Source: Solicola gregarius (GTDB lineage Bacteria > Actinomycetota > Actinomycetes > Propionibacteriales > Nocardioidaceae). Taken from it: 64,000 nt of DNA. The notes under the pieces were generated by a model. That model was not told the origin of the DNA. It did no database searches and worked only from the letters and a program-made list of their open reading frames with translations. The stretch is taken from the NCBI RefSeq assembly GCF_025790165.1, contig NZ_CP094970.1:4526001-4590000 (forward strand), in the 5' to 3' direction. Shown in pieces: positions 38,356 to 55,715 of this stretch; positions within the stretch are counted from its first letter, which is position 1, and every line of letters begins with the position of its first letter. Position numbers and translations under genes: made by a program.

Positions 38356-39414
38356 TCATCGCACGAAGCGCTCGACCAACGCGGCCGCGCCGGTCAGGTC
38401 GGCCACGTCTCCGTCGGCTGCCCAGCACGCCGCGAGCGTCGCTCGCAGCGCACAGGTCGCGTCCGCGTACCGCGCATCGTCGGGTGCACCCGCGAGCTCG
38501 ATGCGGTCATCCGTGACGCGGGCGCGGATCCCGCCGCACACCTGCCACGCCTCCTCGCGTTCGACCGCCGGCTGAGGCTCGGTGAGCGCCCGCAGATCGG
38601 GCCCGACGTACGTCGGCCGCAGCATCGGTGGCGCCGCGGCCACGTCGGCGATGTCACTGACACCCGTGAGCACGCACAGGCTGTCTGCGCCGACCCGGTT
38701 GGCCCCTTCGATATCGGTGTCGAGACGGTCGCCGACGACGATCGGTCGGGAGCCACCGACCCGCAGCAGGGTCTCGTCGAACAGCGCGGGCTCTGGCTTG
38801 CCCGCCACGAGTGGACGCGCACCGGTTGCCGCCGCGAGGGCGGCAACGAACGCGCCGTTGCCCGGCGCCAGTCCCCGGGGAGTCGGCACGGAGAGGTCGG
38901 CGTTGCTCGCGAACCACGGGATGCCCGCGCCGATCGCGTACGCCCCTTCGGCGAGCTGACGCCAGTCGAGCCGTGGGCTGAAGCCCTGCACGACCGCCGC
39001 CGGGCCGTCGGCCGCGCTCGCCGTGACCACGAGTCCGCGCTCGAGCAGCGCATCGTGCAGGCCCTCCCCGCCGATGAGCAGCACGGTCGCGCGATGCGGC
39101 ACTCGTTCGGCGACCAGCCGCGACACTGCCTGCGCGGAGGTGACGACATCGGACGCGTCCGCGTCGATGCCGATCCCGACGAGGCGCGCCGCCACCGCGG
39201 CCGGGGTGCGCGAGGCGTTGTTCGTGATGTACGCGAGGCGTGCATCGTCGCGGAGCGCGCGGAGGATCTCCGGCGCGTGCGGTACGGCGCCCTCTCCGAC
39301 GTACACCACTCCGTCGAGGTCGAGCATGACGACGTCGTAGGCGGACACCAGCGCCGATGTGCATGCGGCAAGCGACTCCACCGGTCGCGCGCGCTCACCC
39401 GCGGCTGTGGTCAT
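38356..39414 (-). CDS. HAD-IIA family phosphatase (NagD-like)
   Basis: ATG 39414 follows GGGAGGAG; 352 residues. HAD motif I is VVMLDLDGVVYVG, motif II ITNNASRTP, motif III includes GKPEPALFDETL and motif IV VVGDRLDTDIEGANRVG, so all four catalytic motifs are present with the C2 cap of NagD/PGP type. In Mtb the equivalent (Rv1692) is a glycerol-phosphate phosphatase. The 60-residue C-terminal extension (WQVCGGIRARVTDDRIELAG) is a small extra domain, as in actinobacterial members. Divergent from DUF1015. Confidence 0.88.
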   Translation of the reverse strand: MTTAAGERARPVESLAACTSALVSAYDVVMLDLDGVVYVGEGAVPHAPEILRALRDDARLAYITNNASRTPAAVAARLVGIGIDADASDVVTSAQAVSRLVAERVPHRATVLLIGGEGLHDALLERGLVVTASAADGPAAVVQGFSPRLDWRQLAEGAYAIGAGIPWFASNADLSVPTPRGLAPGNGAFVAALAAATGARPLVAGKPEPALFDETLLRVGGSRPIVVGDRLDTDIEGANRVGADSLCVLTGVSDIADVAAAPPMLRPTYVGPDLRALTEPQPAVEREEAWQVCGGIRARVTDDRIELAGAPDDARYADATCALRATLAACWAADGDVADLTGAAALVERFVR

Positions 39415-39446
39415 CGGCTTCTCCTCCCAATGCATAGGATGCAGCG

Positions 39447-40661
39447 GTGACATCTTGGCAGGCAGGTCCGACGCGCGACATCATGCGGGTCGGCCCATTC
39501 CGCGGAGTCACCTATGCCGAGCGTGCCGGAGCCCTTGCCGACCTCACGTTCACGCCGCCGACCTCGTGGTCGAGCCTGCCGGCGGACCTGCTCGGCACGA
39601 TCGACCAACATCACATCCTGCACCTGCTGGCCCCGGCGTTCGCGGGTCAGCCGGAGGAGGGCGCAGAACGAGCGCGTACGACCCTCACCGACTGGCTCGC
39701 GGACGGCGTCCTGCGTGCCGATGACGAGCCGGCAATGTACGTGTACTCCCAACCCGGCGACGGTGCGGACGTACTCGCGGTGATCGCGGTCGTCGATCTG
39801 CTGCCCGGCGGAGACGGACCGTTCCTCGACCATGAGGAGGTCATCGCCTCCCATGTCGATACCCAGGAGACGCTCGAGCGCACGACCCGTGCACAGGTCG
39901 AGCCGATCCTGGCGCTGCATCGCGACGCGCCGTCGCTGCTCGGCGTGCTGACAGACGTGACGGTCCGGCCGCCGGACCTGACGATCCCGGAGCCGACGGG
40001 CGGCGCTCATCGGCTGTGGCGGGTCGTCGAACCCGCCACCCAGGCGCGCATCGTCCGGGCGATACCCGACGAACCCGCGCTCATCGCCGACGGACATCAC
40101 CGACATGCCGCGTGGTCACGGCTCGCGGAACGGTCGAGGTCGGGGCCGGCCGGCCGGGCCCTCGCGCTGCTCTCGGATGCTCGGCAGCCGGGGATCCGCC
40201 TCGGTGCGATCCACCGCGTCCTCTCGGGTCTCGAGCTGGACCGGGTCATCGGTTCACCGGCAGTGCGGTGCGTGGCGCTGGCGGGTCGATCCGACGCCCT
40301 CGCGTACCTCGACGACGGACCGACGGCGGGATGCGTGCTGCACTCTGGCGGCGAGTTCTACGCCGTCACACCGGCCCTGCCGAACGCCGCCTGCGCGGCA
40401 CCGGAGCTTGCCGTCTGCCACCTGCACAGCGGCTGGCTCGCGCGCTGGGACGTGCCCGAGGGCGACGTCGGTTACGTACACGGGCTCGACGAGGCGATCG
40501 CGCTGACGGCGACCGCGGGGGTCGCCGTCCTCCTGCCAGCGCCGAGTATCGACGCTGTCATCGCGGCGGCCCACGACCAGCGTCCACTCCCGCGCAAGGC
40601 GACGTCATTCGGCCCGAAGCCGCTGATCGGCACCGTGTTCCGGACGTGGGACGACTCATGA
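39447..40661 (+). CDS. DUF1015 family protein
   Basis: Protein of 404 residues from GTG 39447. It begins with the family pattern RVGPFRGVTY, then HHILHLLAPAF, DEPAMYVY, and the strongly conserved IADGHHRHAAWSR and FGPKPLIGTVF near the end. DUF1015 proteins are serine kinase-like (SerK relatives in archaea), but activity of bacterial ones varies and is not established here. Divergent from the HAD gene with only 32 nt between the starts. Confidence 0.85.
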   Translation: MTSWQAGPTRDIMRVGPFRGVTYAERAGALADLTFTPPTSWSSLPADLLGTIDQHHILHLLAPAFAGQPEEGAERARTTLTDWLADGVLRADDEPAMYVYSQPGDGADVLAVIAVVDLLPGGDGPFLDHEEVIASHVDTQETLERTTRAQVEPILALHRDAPSLLGVLTDVTVRPPDLTIPEPTGGAHRLWRVVEPATQARIVRAIPDEPALIADGHHRHAAWSRLAERSRSGPAGRALALLSDARQPGIRLGAIHRVLSGLELDRVIGSPAVRCVALAGRSDALAYLDDGPTAGCVLHSGGEFYAVTPALPNAACAAPELAVCHLHSGWLARWDVPEGDVGYVHGLDEAIALTATAGVAVLLPAPSIDAVIAAAHDQRPLPRKATSFGPKPLIGTVFRTWDDS

Positions 40662-41000
40662 CGCCCGCTCGACGGTGCGACATGCGGACAGCTCGATCTC
40701 GATCCTGCTGACCGGAGCACCCGCGACTCGCCTGAAGCGACGGCGCAGCTCACCTTCGATCACCACGACGTCGTCGGGCCCGAGCCGGGCAAGCGCACGC
40801 TGCAGCCGCGTCGTCCAGGCGACACACTCGAACGCGTCCACGGTGATCCGACTTCGGCGACGGGCGCGCTTGCTTCGTCGCACGATGACTCGCATCGTGC
40901 TGAGCGTGTCACCGCTCGGGAGCGTACGTTCGACCGGCTCACGAGCCACGCGGCCACAGAGCCGGACGGCGTTCTCGTAGGGGATATCTGCTGGTTCCAT
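40656..41000 (-). CDS. Single-stranded DNA-binding protein-like OB-fold protein
   Basis: Protein of 114 residues starting ATG 41000. It shows SSB-type strands: NAVRLCGRVAREPVERTLPSGDTLSTMRVIVRR, ITVDAFECVAWTTRLQRAL and DDVVVIEGELRRRFRR. It lacks the acidic C-terminal tail by which replicative SSB recruits partners, and contains very basic loops, so it is a paralogue rather than the main SSB. It ends convergently with DUF1015 (6 nt overlap). Partner process unknown. Confidence 0.8.
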   Translation of the reverse strand: MEPADIPYENAVRLCGRVAREPVERTLPSGDTLSTMRVIVRRSKRARRRSRITVDAFECVAWTTRLQRALARLGPDDVVVIEGELRRRFRRVAGAPVSRIEIELSACRTVERAS

Positions 41001-41086
41001 CGGGCCTCCTCACCTTGAGGATGCCGCCCCGACGACGCACCTGTTCGCTACGCCGAAGAGGCTGTGGAAAACGCCCTGAACCACGC

Positions 41087-41752
41087 TCAGCTGTGGAGGG
41101 TTTCGAGCCTTTCCTCCGCGTCGGTCGCACGATTTCCGTCGACCGCGACGGTCCGGTGGAACCACTCGATCGCCTCTTGGGTCCTACCGAGCTCCAGGAG
41201 CACGTCCGCGTAGGCGTACCGGAGCCGCGCGACCCATGGGTCGCGCGAGGACGAGTGCAGGGACTCCCGTTCCAGCGCTCGCGCGGCGGCCTCCGCTTGG
41301 CCGAGGTCGCGGCGGGCGCCCGCGACCACGATGGCCAGTTCGGCGACGCCGGCCGGATCCAGCTTCTCGCGCGCCTGTGGCGAGTCGAGCTCCAGCGCGC
41401 GTTCCGGGCGCCCGAGCGCGCGCTCGCAGTCCGCGAGCATCGGCAGGTAGTCGACGTGGCCGTTCATCCGACGCGCGGCACGCAGATCCCGCAGCGCCTC
41501 CGCGTACTCACCCGCCGCGTACGCCGTCTCGCCACACGCCTCCCGAACGACCGCGATCCGGGACGCCTTCTCCCGAGCGGCGAGTGCGTGCCGGTACGCC
41601 AGCGCCGGGTCCTCCTCGATCAGCAGGCCCGCCATCGCCAGGTGCCGGGCCACCAGATCGGCCGTACGCTCCGGCAGGCTCTGCAGCGAGCGCCGCACGT
41701 GCCGATCCACGGAACGGGCCGTCACCTCATCGGGAATCTCGGGGGTGTCCAC
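41087..41752 (-). CDS. TPR repeat protein
   Basis: GTG 41752 begins VDTPEIPDEVTARSVDRHVRRSL; 221 residues. The body is a series of helix pairs with TPR-like spacing (ACGETAYAAGEYAEALRDLRAA, LADCERALGRPERALEL, LRYAYADVLLELGRTQEAIEWFHRTVAVD). It is the positional equivalent of Rv1691 near tyrS/tlyA in Mycobacterium. It starts 47 nt below the rRNA operon terminator on the same strand. Protein-protein interaction scaffold of unknown partner. Confidence 0.8.
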   Translation of the reverse strand: MDTPEIPDEVTARSVDRHVRRSLQSLPERTADLVARHLAMAGLLIEEDPALAYRHALAAREKASRIAVVREACGETAYAAGEYAEALRDLRAARRMNGHVDYLPMLADCERALGRPERALELDSPQAREKLDPAGVAELAIVVAGARRDLGQAEAAARALERESLHSSSRDPWVARLRYAYADVLLELGRTQEAIEWFHRTVAVDGNRATDAEERLETLHS

Positions 41753-41799
41753 GGGGCAATCCTTCCACGAAAGCACGCGCACCCTCCACGAGGGCACAC

Positions 41800-41836
41800 A
41801 AAAAAGCAGTGGGGCCGCCCGAAGGCGGCCCCACTG
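41800..41836 (-). terminator. Intrinsic terminator of the rRNA operon
   Basis: A perfect 13-bp stem, CAGTGGGGCCGCC (41807-41819) with GGCGGCCCCACTG (41824-41836), closes on a UUCG tetraloop when read leftward and is followed by six T residues (41800-41805 complement). It lies 12 nt beyond the 5S gene. Confidence 0.92.
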
Positions 41837-41847
41837 TCAAAGTAATG

Positions 41848-41964
41848 TCCGGCGACGTCCTACTCTCCCACACAGTCTCCCGTGCAGTACCATCGGCGCT
41901 GAAGGGCTTAACTTCCGGGTTCGGAATGTAACCGGGTGTTTCCCCTTCGCCATGGTCGCCGAAA
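41848..41964 (-). rRNA. rrf: 5S ribosomal RNA
   Basis: The minus strand reads TTCGGCGACCATGGCGAAGG ... GGAGAGTAGGACGTCGCCGG, about 117 nt, with the actinobacterial 5S pattern CCCGGTTACATTCCGAACCC and AAGTTAAGCCCTTCAGCGCC. Ends are placed by pairing of the terminal helix and may be off by a few bases. Confidence 0.93.
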
Positions 41965-41987
41965 CTCTATGGAGATATCCCGACCAT

Positions 41988-42013
41988 ATCTCAGGAACCT
42001 CACAGTGGACGCG
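41988..42013 (-). other. 23S 3' processing-stem strand
   Basis: The sequence CGCGTCCACTGTGAGG on the minus strand between 23S and 5S pairs with TCACAGTGGACGCG at 45141-45166, upstream of 23S. Together they form the long stem that RNase III cuts to release pre-23S. Confidence 0.75.
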
Positions 42014-42029
42014 CAAAAATCTAGTGTAA

Positions 42030-46968
<4,939 letters not shown>

Positions 46969-47122
46969 TGCCATCACCGCCGAAGCGATGACGAAAATCT
47001 ACGGTTTGTTGATGCCTGACAAATTACTTGCTGACAAATAATTTTGTCTGGAATCGATCCATCGATCATTGAGCCGAAGCTCGCCGATCGACGGGGTATA
47101 ACTGACTAAATCGTCGACTTTT

Positions 47123-47150
47123 GGCACACTGTTGAGTTCTCAAGGATCAG
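47123..47150 (-). other. 16S 5' processing-stem strand and boxA-like element
   Basis: The minus strand CTGATCCTTGAGAACTCAAC then AGTGTGCC pairs along most of its length with 45237-45264 (GGCACACTGTTG ... GGATCAG), bracketing 16S. CCTTGAGAACTCAACAGTGT is a common leader motif of actinobacterial rRNA operons. Confidence 0.75.
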
Positions 47151-47202
47151 ACGCACACCTTCGCGTAGACCTTGCGGTCATCCGCTCCGGGGCAACTCGT
47201 CT

Positions 47203-47231
47203 AACTTACCGGATCGCCCTGACCCGGTCAA
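47203..47231 (-). promoter_or_regulatory. Proximal rRNA promoter (P2)
   Basis: Minus strand: TTGACC (47226-47231), 17-nt spacer, TAAGTT (47203-47208). It lies about 235 nt upstream of 16S. The -35 fits the sigma-A consensus well, the -10 moderately. Confidence 0.5.
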
Positions 47232-47392
47232 ATCCGGGGCTGGCTGCTCCGTCCCCGCCCATGAGGCAGCGACCGCGACGACTCCGAGTCGTAACTCGAA
47301 GGCCTCGGTCGAGGCTTCCTTTGGGGGGAGTCACCCGAGCCGGCCACCCGACCTTCCGGCCTTGTGTCCCGCCGCTCTCGGCGACAGACAGA

Positions 47393-47421
47393 ACATTACG
47401 CACACGTGCACAGGGGGTCAA
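47393..47421 (-). promoter_or_regulatory. Distal rRNA promoter (P1)
   Basis: Minus strand: TTGACC (47416-47421), 17-nt spacer, TAATGT (47393-47398), in the gap downstream of tyrS. The 190-bp spacing to a second similar promoter gives the tandem layout usual for rRNA operons. The sequence between 46969 and 47528 shows no coding frame of natural composition. Confidence 0.55.
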
Positions 47422-47528
47422 ATCGGGGTCCCCTTGACCCGTCGGAACACCGCGTTTTCGCAGGTCAGCGCGTTGCGCTGTTTGCACGGCACGGTTTCGT
47501 GAGTGGTGCGGCCACCTGCTGCCACCGC

Positions 47529-48782
47529 TCAGTGCGCCTCTACTCCGGCGACGGATCGCTTCCCCTTGCGCAGTACTCCGTACCGCTCATGGAGCAGGCC
47601 GGCCTTTGCGAGTGGCAGATCGGGATCGGTCACTCGTTCGTTGTTCACGTACGCGCCGCCGTCGCGGACTGCGCGGCGCCCTGCCGAGAGGCTCTCGACG
47701 AGCTCGGTCCGGACAAGCGCATCGAGCACGGTGTCGTCGGCCGCCATCGGGACGAGACCGGCTTCGCTCAGAGCGGCCCGCAGTGTCGACTCCGGAAGGG
47801 CGGCGAGCTCGCCTCGCCCGAACAATGCGGCCGAGGCCTGCTCCGCGGCGTCGGTCTCGGCGTCGCCGTGCACGATGCGCGTCACCTCGGATGCGAGTCG
47901 TCGCTGTGCCGCCCGGGCGCCGGGCCGCTCGCTGTGCTCGGTCATCAGGGCATCGACCTCGTCGACGCCGAGAAACGTGAACTGCTTGAGGTACTCGCCC
48001 ACCTTCACGTCCTCCGCCTGGATCCACGACTGGTAGAACGCGTACGGCGAGGTCAGCTCCGGGTCGATCCAGACAGTGCCGGACTCGGTCTTGCCGAACT
48101 TCGTGCCATCGGCCTTCGTGATCAACGGAGTTGCCATCGCGTGCACCCGGTCGCCATCGGCCCGACGGACCAGCTCGACGCCGGCGGTGATGTTGCCCCA
48201 CTGATCGCTACCTCCGGTCTGCAGTACGCAGCCGTACCGACGATGGAGCTCGAGGTAGTCCAACGACTGCAGTAGTACGTAGCTGAACTCGGTGTAGCTG
48301 ATGCCCGACTCGACACGAGTGCTGACCACCTGGCGGTCGAGCATCCGGTTCACCGGGAAGTGCTTGCCGACATCGCGCAGGAAGTCGAGTACGTTGATCT
48401 CCTGGGTCCAGTCGAGGTTGTTCACCACCGTCGCCGCGTGCTCACCGTCGAGGTCGACGTAGCGCGACACCTGGTCGCGGATGCGTTGCACCCACTCGGC
48501 GACGACCTCCTTCGGGTTCATCACGCGCTCGCCGGTCTCCTTCGGATCGCCGATGAGGCCCGTGGAGCCACCGACGAGGATCAGCGGACGGTGTCCGGCG
48601 AGCTGAAGGCGCCGCGCGGTCAACAACTGCAGCAGATTGCCGATGTGGAGGCTGGGCGCCGACGGGTCGAAGCCCACATAGAACGCGATCGACCCGCCCG
48701 ACAGCTCGGTACGAAGCGCGTCACGCTCCGTCGAGTGCGCGATCAGCCCGCGCGCGTCGAGATCGTCGAGTACGTGTGTCAC
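47529..48782 (-). CDS. tyrS: Tyrosyl-tRNA synthetase
   Basis: GTG 48782 after GGAGGAG gives 417 residues. Class I synthetase motifs: HIGN in SAPSLHIGNLLQL (HIGH) and KFGKT in ADGTKFGKTESG (KMSKS variant). YVGFDPSA and QTGGSDQWGNI form the tyrosine site, and the C-terminal S4 domain (LVRTELVESLSAGRRAVRDGGAYVNNERV) binds tRNA. The frame runs open upstream to 49157 but that part is shadow of mpg. It lies directly upstream of the rRNA operon on the same strand. Confidence 0.95.
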   Translation of the reverse strand: MTHVLDDLDARGLIAHSTERDALRTELSGGSIAFYVGFDPSAPSLHIGNLLQLLTARRLQLAGHRPLILVGGSTGLIGDPKETGERVMNPKEVVAEWVQRIRDQVSRYVDLDGEHAATVVNNLDWTQEINVLDFLRDVGKHFPVNRMLDRQVVSTRVESGISYTEFSYVLLQSLDYLELHRRYGCVLQTGGSDQWGNITAGVELVRRADGDRVHAMATPLITKADGTKFGKTESGTVWIDPELTSPYAFYQSWIQAEDVKVGEYLKQFTFLGVDEVDALMTEHSERPGARAAQRRLASEVTRIVHGDAETDAAEQASAALFGRGELAALPESTLRAALSEAGLVPMAADDTVLDALVRTELVESLSAGRRAVRDGGAYVNNERVTDPDLPLAKAGLLHERYGVLRKGKRSVAGVEAH

Positions 48783-48825
48783 GTGCGTCTCCTCCGGAGT
48801 CGTCTGGTATCCACCCGATTGTCCC

Positions 48826-49437
48826 CTACGCCGGCGCACGCGGGCTGCGGCGGTACGCCGAGACGGACGGCTCGCCATCGAGCCAGAACCGCCACGGCAC
48901 GTCCGCCGCGAGGCGTACGCCGACCCGGTGCCCCGTCCCAACTCGCGCCGAGTCGACGGTCGCGCCCGGACGGAGGCGTACGGGACCATCCCCGATGAGG
49001 TCCGCGCCGTATTGCTCACTACTGAGTCCGAGCGCCTGAGCGAGACAGCCGGGTCCGCGGGCGAGTGCGCGCTCGGCGACGCGCGGCCCGCGGCGCTCGC
49101 GGGCGAGATCGTGGCCCTCGACGACCCGGCCGGCACGCAAGAGGACGGCACTCGCACGCCCGTCGACGCCGGTGACGACGTTGCAGCACCAGTGGATGCC
49201 GTACGAGCGATAGGTGTAGAGATGGCCCGCGACCCCGAACATCACCGCGTTGCGACCGGTCGGGCCGCGATACGCATGCGAGGCGGGGTCCGCCTCGCCG
49301 AGGTAGGCCTCCACCTCCGTCAGCACGATCGCGACCGTGCCGTCCTGGGTCGTATGGCGGAGCGTCCACCCGAGCAGGTCGGGTGCGACCTCGTCGGCAG
49401 GTCGCGTCAGCCGCTCACGTACCTGCGCCTCACTCAT
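48826..49437 (-). CDS. mpg: 3-methyladenine DNA glycosylase
   Basis: ATG 49437 gives 203 residues of the AAG/MPG family: APDLLGWTLRH, LTEVEAYLGEADPASHAYRGPTGRNAVMFG with the catalytic Glu in TEVEAY, HLYTYRSYGIHWCCNVVTG, AVLLRAG and ARGPGCLAQALG. It removes alkylated purines from DNA (base excision repair). It lies upstream of tyrS with 43 nt between, the order of Rv1688-Rv1689 in Mycobacterium. Upstream frame extension to 49554 is unlikely. Confidence 0.92.
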   Translation of the reverse strand: MSEAQVRERLTRPADEVAPDLLGWTLRHTTQDGTVAIVLTEVEAYLGEADPASHAYRGPTGRNAVMFGVAGHLYTYRSYGIHWCCNVVTGVDGRASAVLLRAGRVVEGHDLARERRGPRVAERALARGPGCLAQALGLSSEQYGADLIGDGPVRLRPGATVDSARVGTGHRVGVRLAADVPWRFWLDGEPSVSAYRRSPRAPA

Positions 49438-49580
49438 CACGAACCAGAGTCTCCCGCAGCCGCCGACACCGTCGCGAGCACGGGCCGAGTCGACCGGTCG
49501 TGGCGTCCCTCGTCGCAACCGGGAATCGTCGTGGATAGACTCGTGCTCGGCCACGCCCGCGACCTAATGGACGCCGCACT

Positions 49581-50663
49581 GTGACGCACAAAGCCTTTCT
49601 CCACGTAGGCCCACCGAAGACGGGAACCACGTACCTGCAGAGCCTTCTGCACCGCAACCGGCAAGTGCTCCGGGGTCGGGGTCTGCTCGTCGTGCGGCGT
49701 ACGAAACAGCACTACGACGCCGCGAGCGAGATCACGCAACGCAAGGCTGCACGCGCCTCCAAGGTGCCCACCGGCGTGTGGGCGTCACTGGTCAAGGACG
49801 CGCTCCACTTCGAGGGTGACGCGGTGCTGTCCCACGAGCGCTACTCGCTTGCGACGACAGAGCAGAACGAGCGCATCCGCGACGACCTCGCCGGACGCGA
49901 GCTGCACGTCATCTTCACGCTGCGCGACCTCACCGGCGTCGTCTCCGCCGACTGGCAGGAGTCGGTGAAGAACGGCTCTGCCGGTACCTGGCCGGCGTTC
50001 TGCAAGTCGGTCGTCGACGACGATGCCCGGCTGCTGCGCAAACGTACGCGCGCATTGCGCAGCCTGCGGTCGTGGGCGAAGGTCCTGCCACCCGAGCAGA
50101 TCCACGTCGTGACGGTGCCGCCGTCCGGCTCACCGCGGGAGCTGCTGTGGGAGCGCTTCTGCTCGGTCCTCGGTGTCGACCCCGAAGGTACGTCGACGAC
50201 ACAGCCGCGGGGCAACCAGTCGATGGGTCAGGTCGAGGTCGAGCTGCTTCGCAGGGTGAACGAGCTGCCGGAGTCGGAGCTGTCCGTGCACGACCGCCGG
50301 CCCGAGCTCAAGCACTTCCTGGCAGAAGAGGCCCTGAACCAGCGCTCCGGAAAGACCCGGGTGTCGATCGACCGCGCGACGTTCGACACGGCGCGCCGCG
50401 AGTCGCGTGCCATCGCCCGGCAGGTCAGCAAGCTCGGCTTCGACGTGGTCGGCGACCTCGATGACCTCACCAGTGCGAAGTTCAAGGAACCACCGCCGGA
50501 TGCGAACGAGGTCGCCGACGCCGAGCTCCTCGACGCGGCGATCGACGCGATCGCAGCGCTTGCACGGCGGTCGGCCCGACGCGGTCGCAAGATCGCCCAG
50601 CTGGAGGCCGCCGCGAAGGACGAGGGTCTGATCCAGAAGGTTGCGCGCAAGGCGAAGTCGTAG
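49581..50663 (+). CDS. Sulfotransferase-family protein
   Basis: Protein of 360 residues from GTG 49581. The opening KAFLHVGPPKTGTTYLQSLL holds the 5'-phosphosulfate loop (PKTGTT) of PAPS-dependent sulfotransferases; the 3'-phosphate region is likely VIFTLRDLTGVVSADW with Arg and Ser. The last 60 residues form a helix (ALARRSARRGRKIAQLEAAAKDE). The acceptor may be a glycan or lipid; not known. It is the only rightward gene here, set between leftward mpg and argH, and not part of the conserved block, so it is probably an insertion. Confidence 0.75.
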   Translation: MTHKAFLHVGPPKTGTTYLQSLLHRNRQVLRGRGLLVVRRTKQHYDAASEITQRKAARASKVPTGVWASLVKDALHFEGDAVLSHERYSLATTEQNERIRDDLAGRELHVIFTLRDLTGVVSADWQESVKNGSAGTWPAFCKSVVDDDARLLRKRTRALRSLRSWAKVLPPEQIHVVTVPPSGSPRELLWERFCSVLGVDPEGTSTTQPRGNQSMGQVEVELLRRVNELPESELSVHDRRPELKHFLAEEALNQRSGKTRVSIDRATFDTARRESRAIARQVSKLGFDVVGDLDDLTSAKFKEPPPDANEVADAELLDAAIDAIAALARRSARRGRKIAQLEAAAKDEGLIQKVARKAKS

Positions 50664-50664
50664 G

Positions 50665-54749
<4,085 letters not shown>

Positions 54750-54753
<4 letters not shown>

Positions 54754-55712
54754 GATTGGCTCCTTATCGACGCGCGTACCTTCGTCTCGATCTCGGGCAA
54801 CACCTGCGTGCCCACGCCGTCATCGGTGAAGATCTCCAGCAGGACCGCGTGCAGCTCCCGCCCGTCCACGACGGTCGCGCCGGAGACACCGCCCCGAACC
54901 GCCGCCAGGCAGGCCCCCATCTTCGGAACCATGCCGCTCGCGAGGGTCGGCATCAGGTTCGAGAGCGCGTCGACGCCGATCTTTGCGATGACGTCGTCGC
55001 TGTCGGGCCAGTCGGCGAAGAGGCCCTCGACGTCGGTCAGCACCATCAGCTTGTCGGCGCCGAGTGCGACCGCGAGCGCGGCGGCGGCAGTGTCTGCGTT
55101 CACGTTGTGCACCACACCATCCGTATCGGGTGCGACCGACGAGACGACCGGGATGCGGCCGGCGTCGATCAGGTCGAGCACGGCCTCCGGACGTACTTCC
55201 GCGACCTCGCCCACGAGCCCGAGGTCGACCTCCTCGCCGTCGACCATGGTGTTGGTGCGCTCTGCGGTGAACAGTCCGGCGTCCTCACCCGAGAGGCCGA
55301 CGGCCATGGCGCCGTGCTGGTTGAGGAGTCCGACGAGCTCGCGGCCGACCTGGCCGACCAGGACCATGCGTACGACATCCATCGCCTCGGGCGTCGTGAC
55401 GCGCAAGCCGCCGCGGAACTCCGACTCGATGCCGAGCCGGTCGAGCATCGAGCTGATCTGCGGCCCACCGCCGTGCACGACGACGGGCCGGAAGCCGGCG
55501 TAGCGGAGGAAGACGATGTCTTCGGCGAACGCTTGTTTCAGCTCATCGTCGGTCATGGCGTTGCCGCCGTACTTCACCACGACCGTCTTCCCGTGGTACC
55601 GCTTCATCCACGGCAGCGCCTCTGCCAGCGTCGCGGCCTTGTCGGTCGCGCGCTTCCACGACTCGCGTACTTGTTCGTTCGGCACTGTGTCGTCCGGGTT
55701 GTCGGTATCCAT
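54750..55712 (-). CDS. argB: Acetylglutamate kinase
   Basis: Protein of 320 residues from ATG 55712, three bases after the argJ stop. It has [68 protein letters not shown] and [12 protein letters not shown]. It phosphorylates N-acetylglutamate and is usually the arginine-inhibited step. The N-terminal extension of about 30 residues before the kinase fold is the type linked to arginine inhibition. Confidence 0.95.
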
Positions 55713-55715
55713 CGC

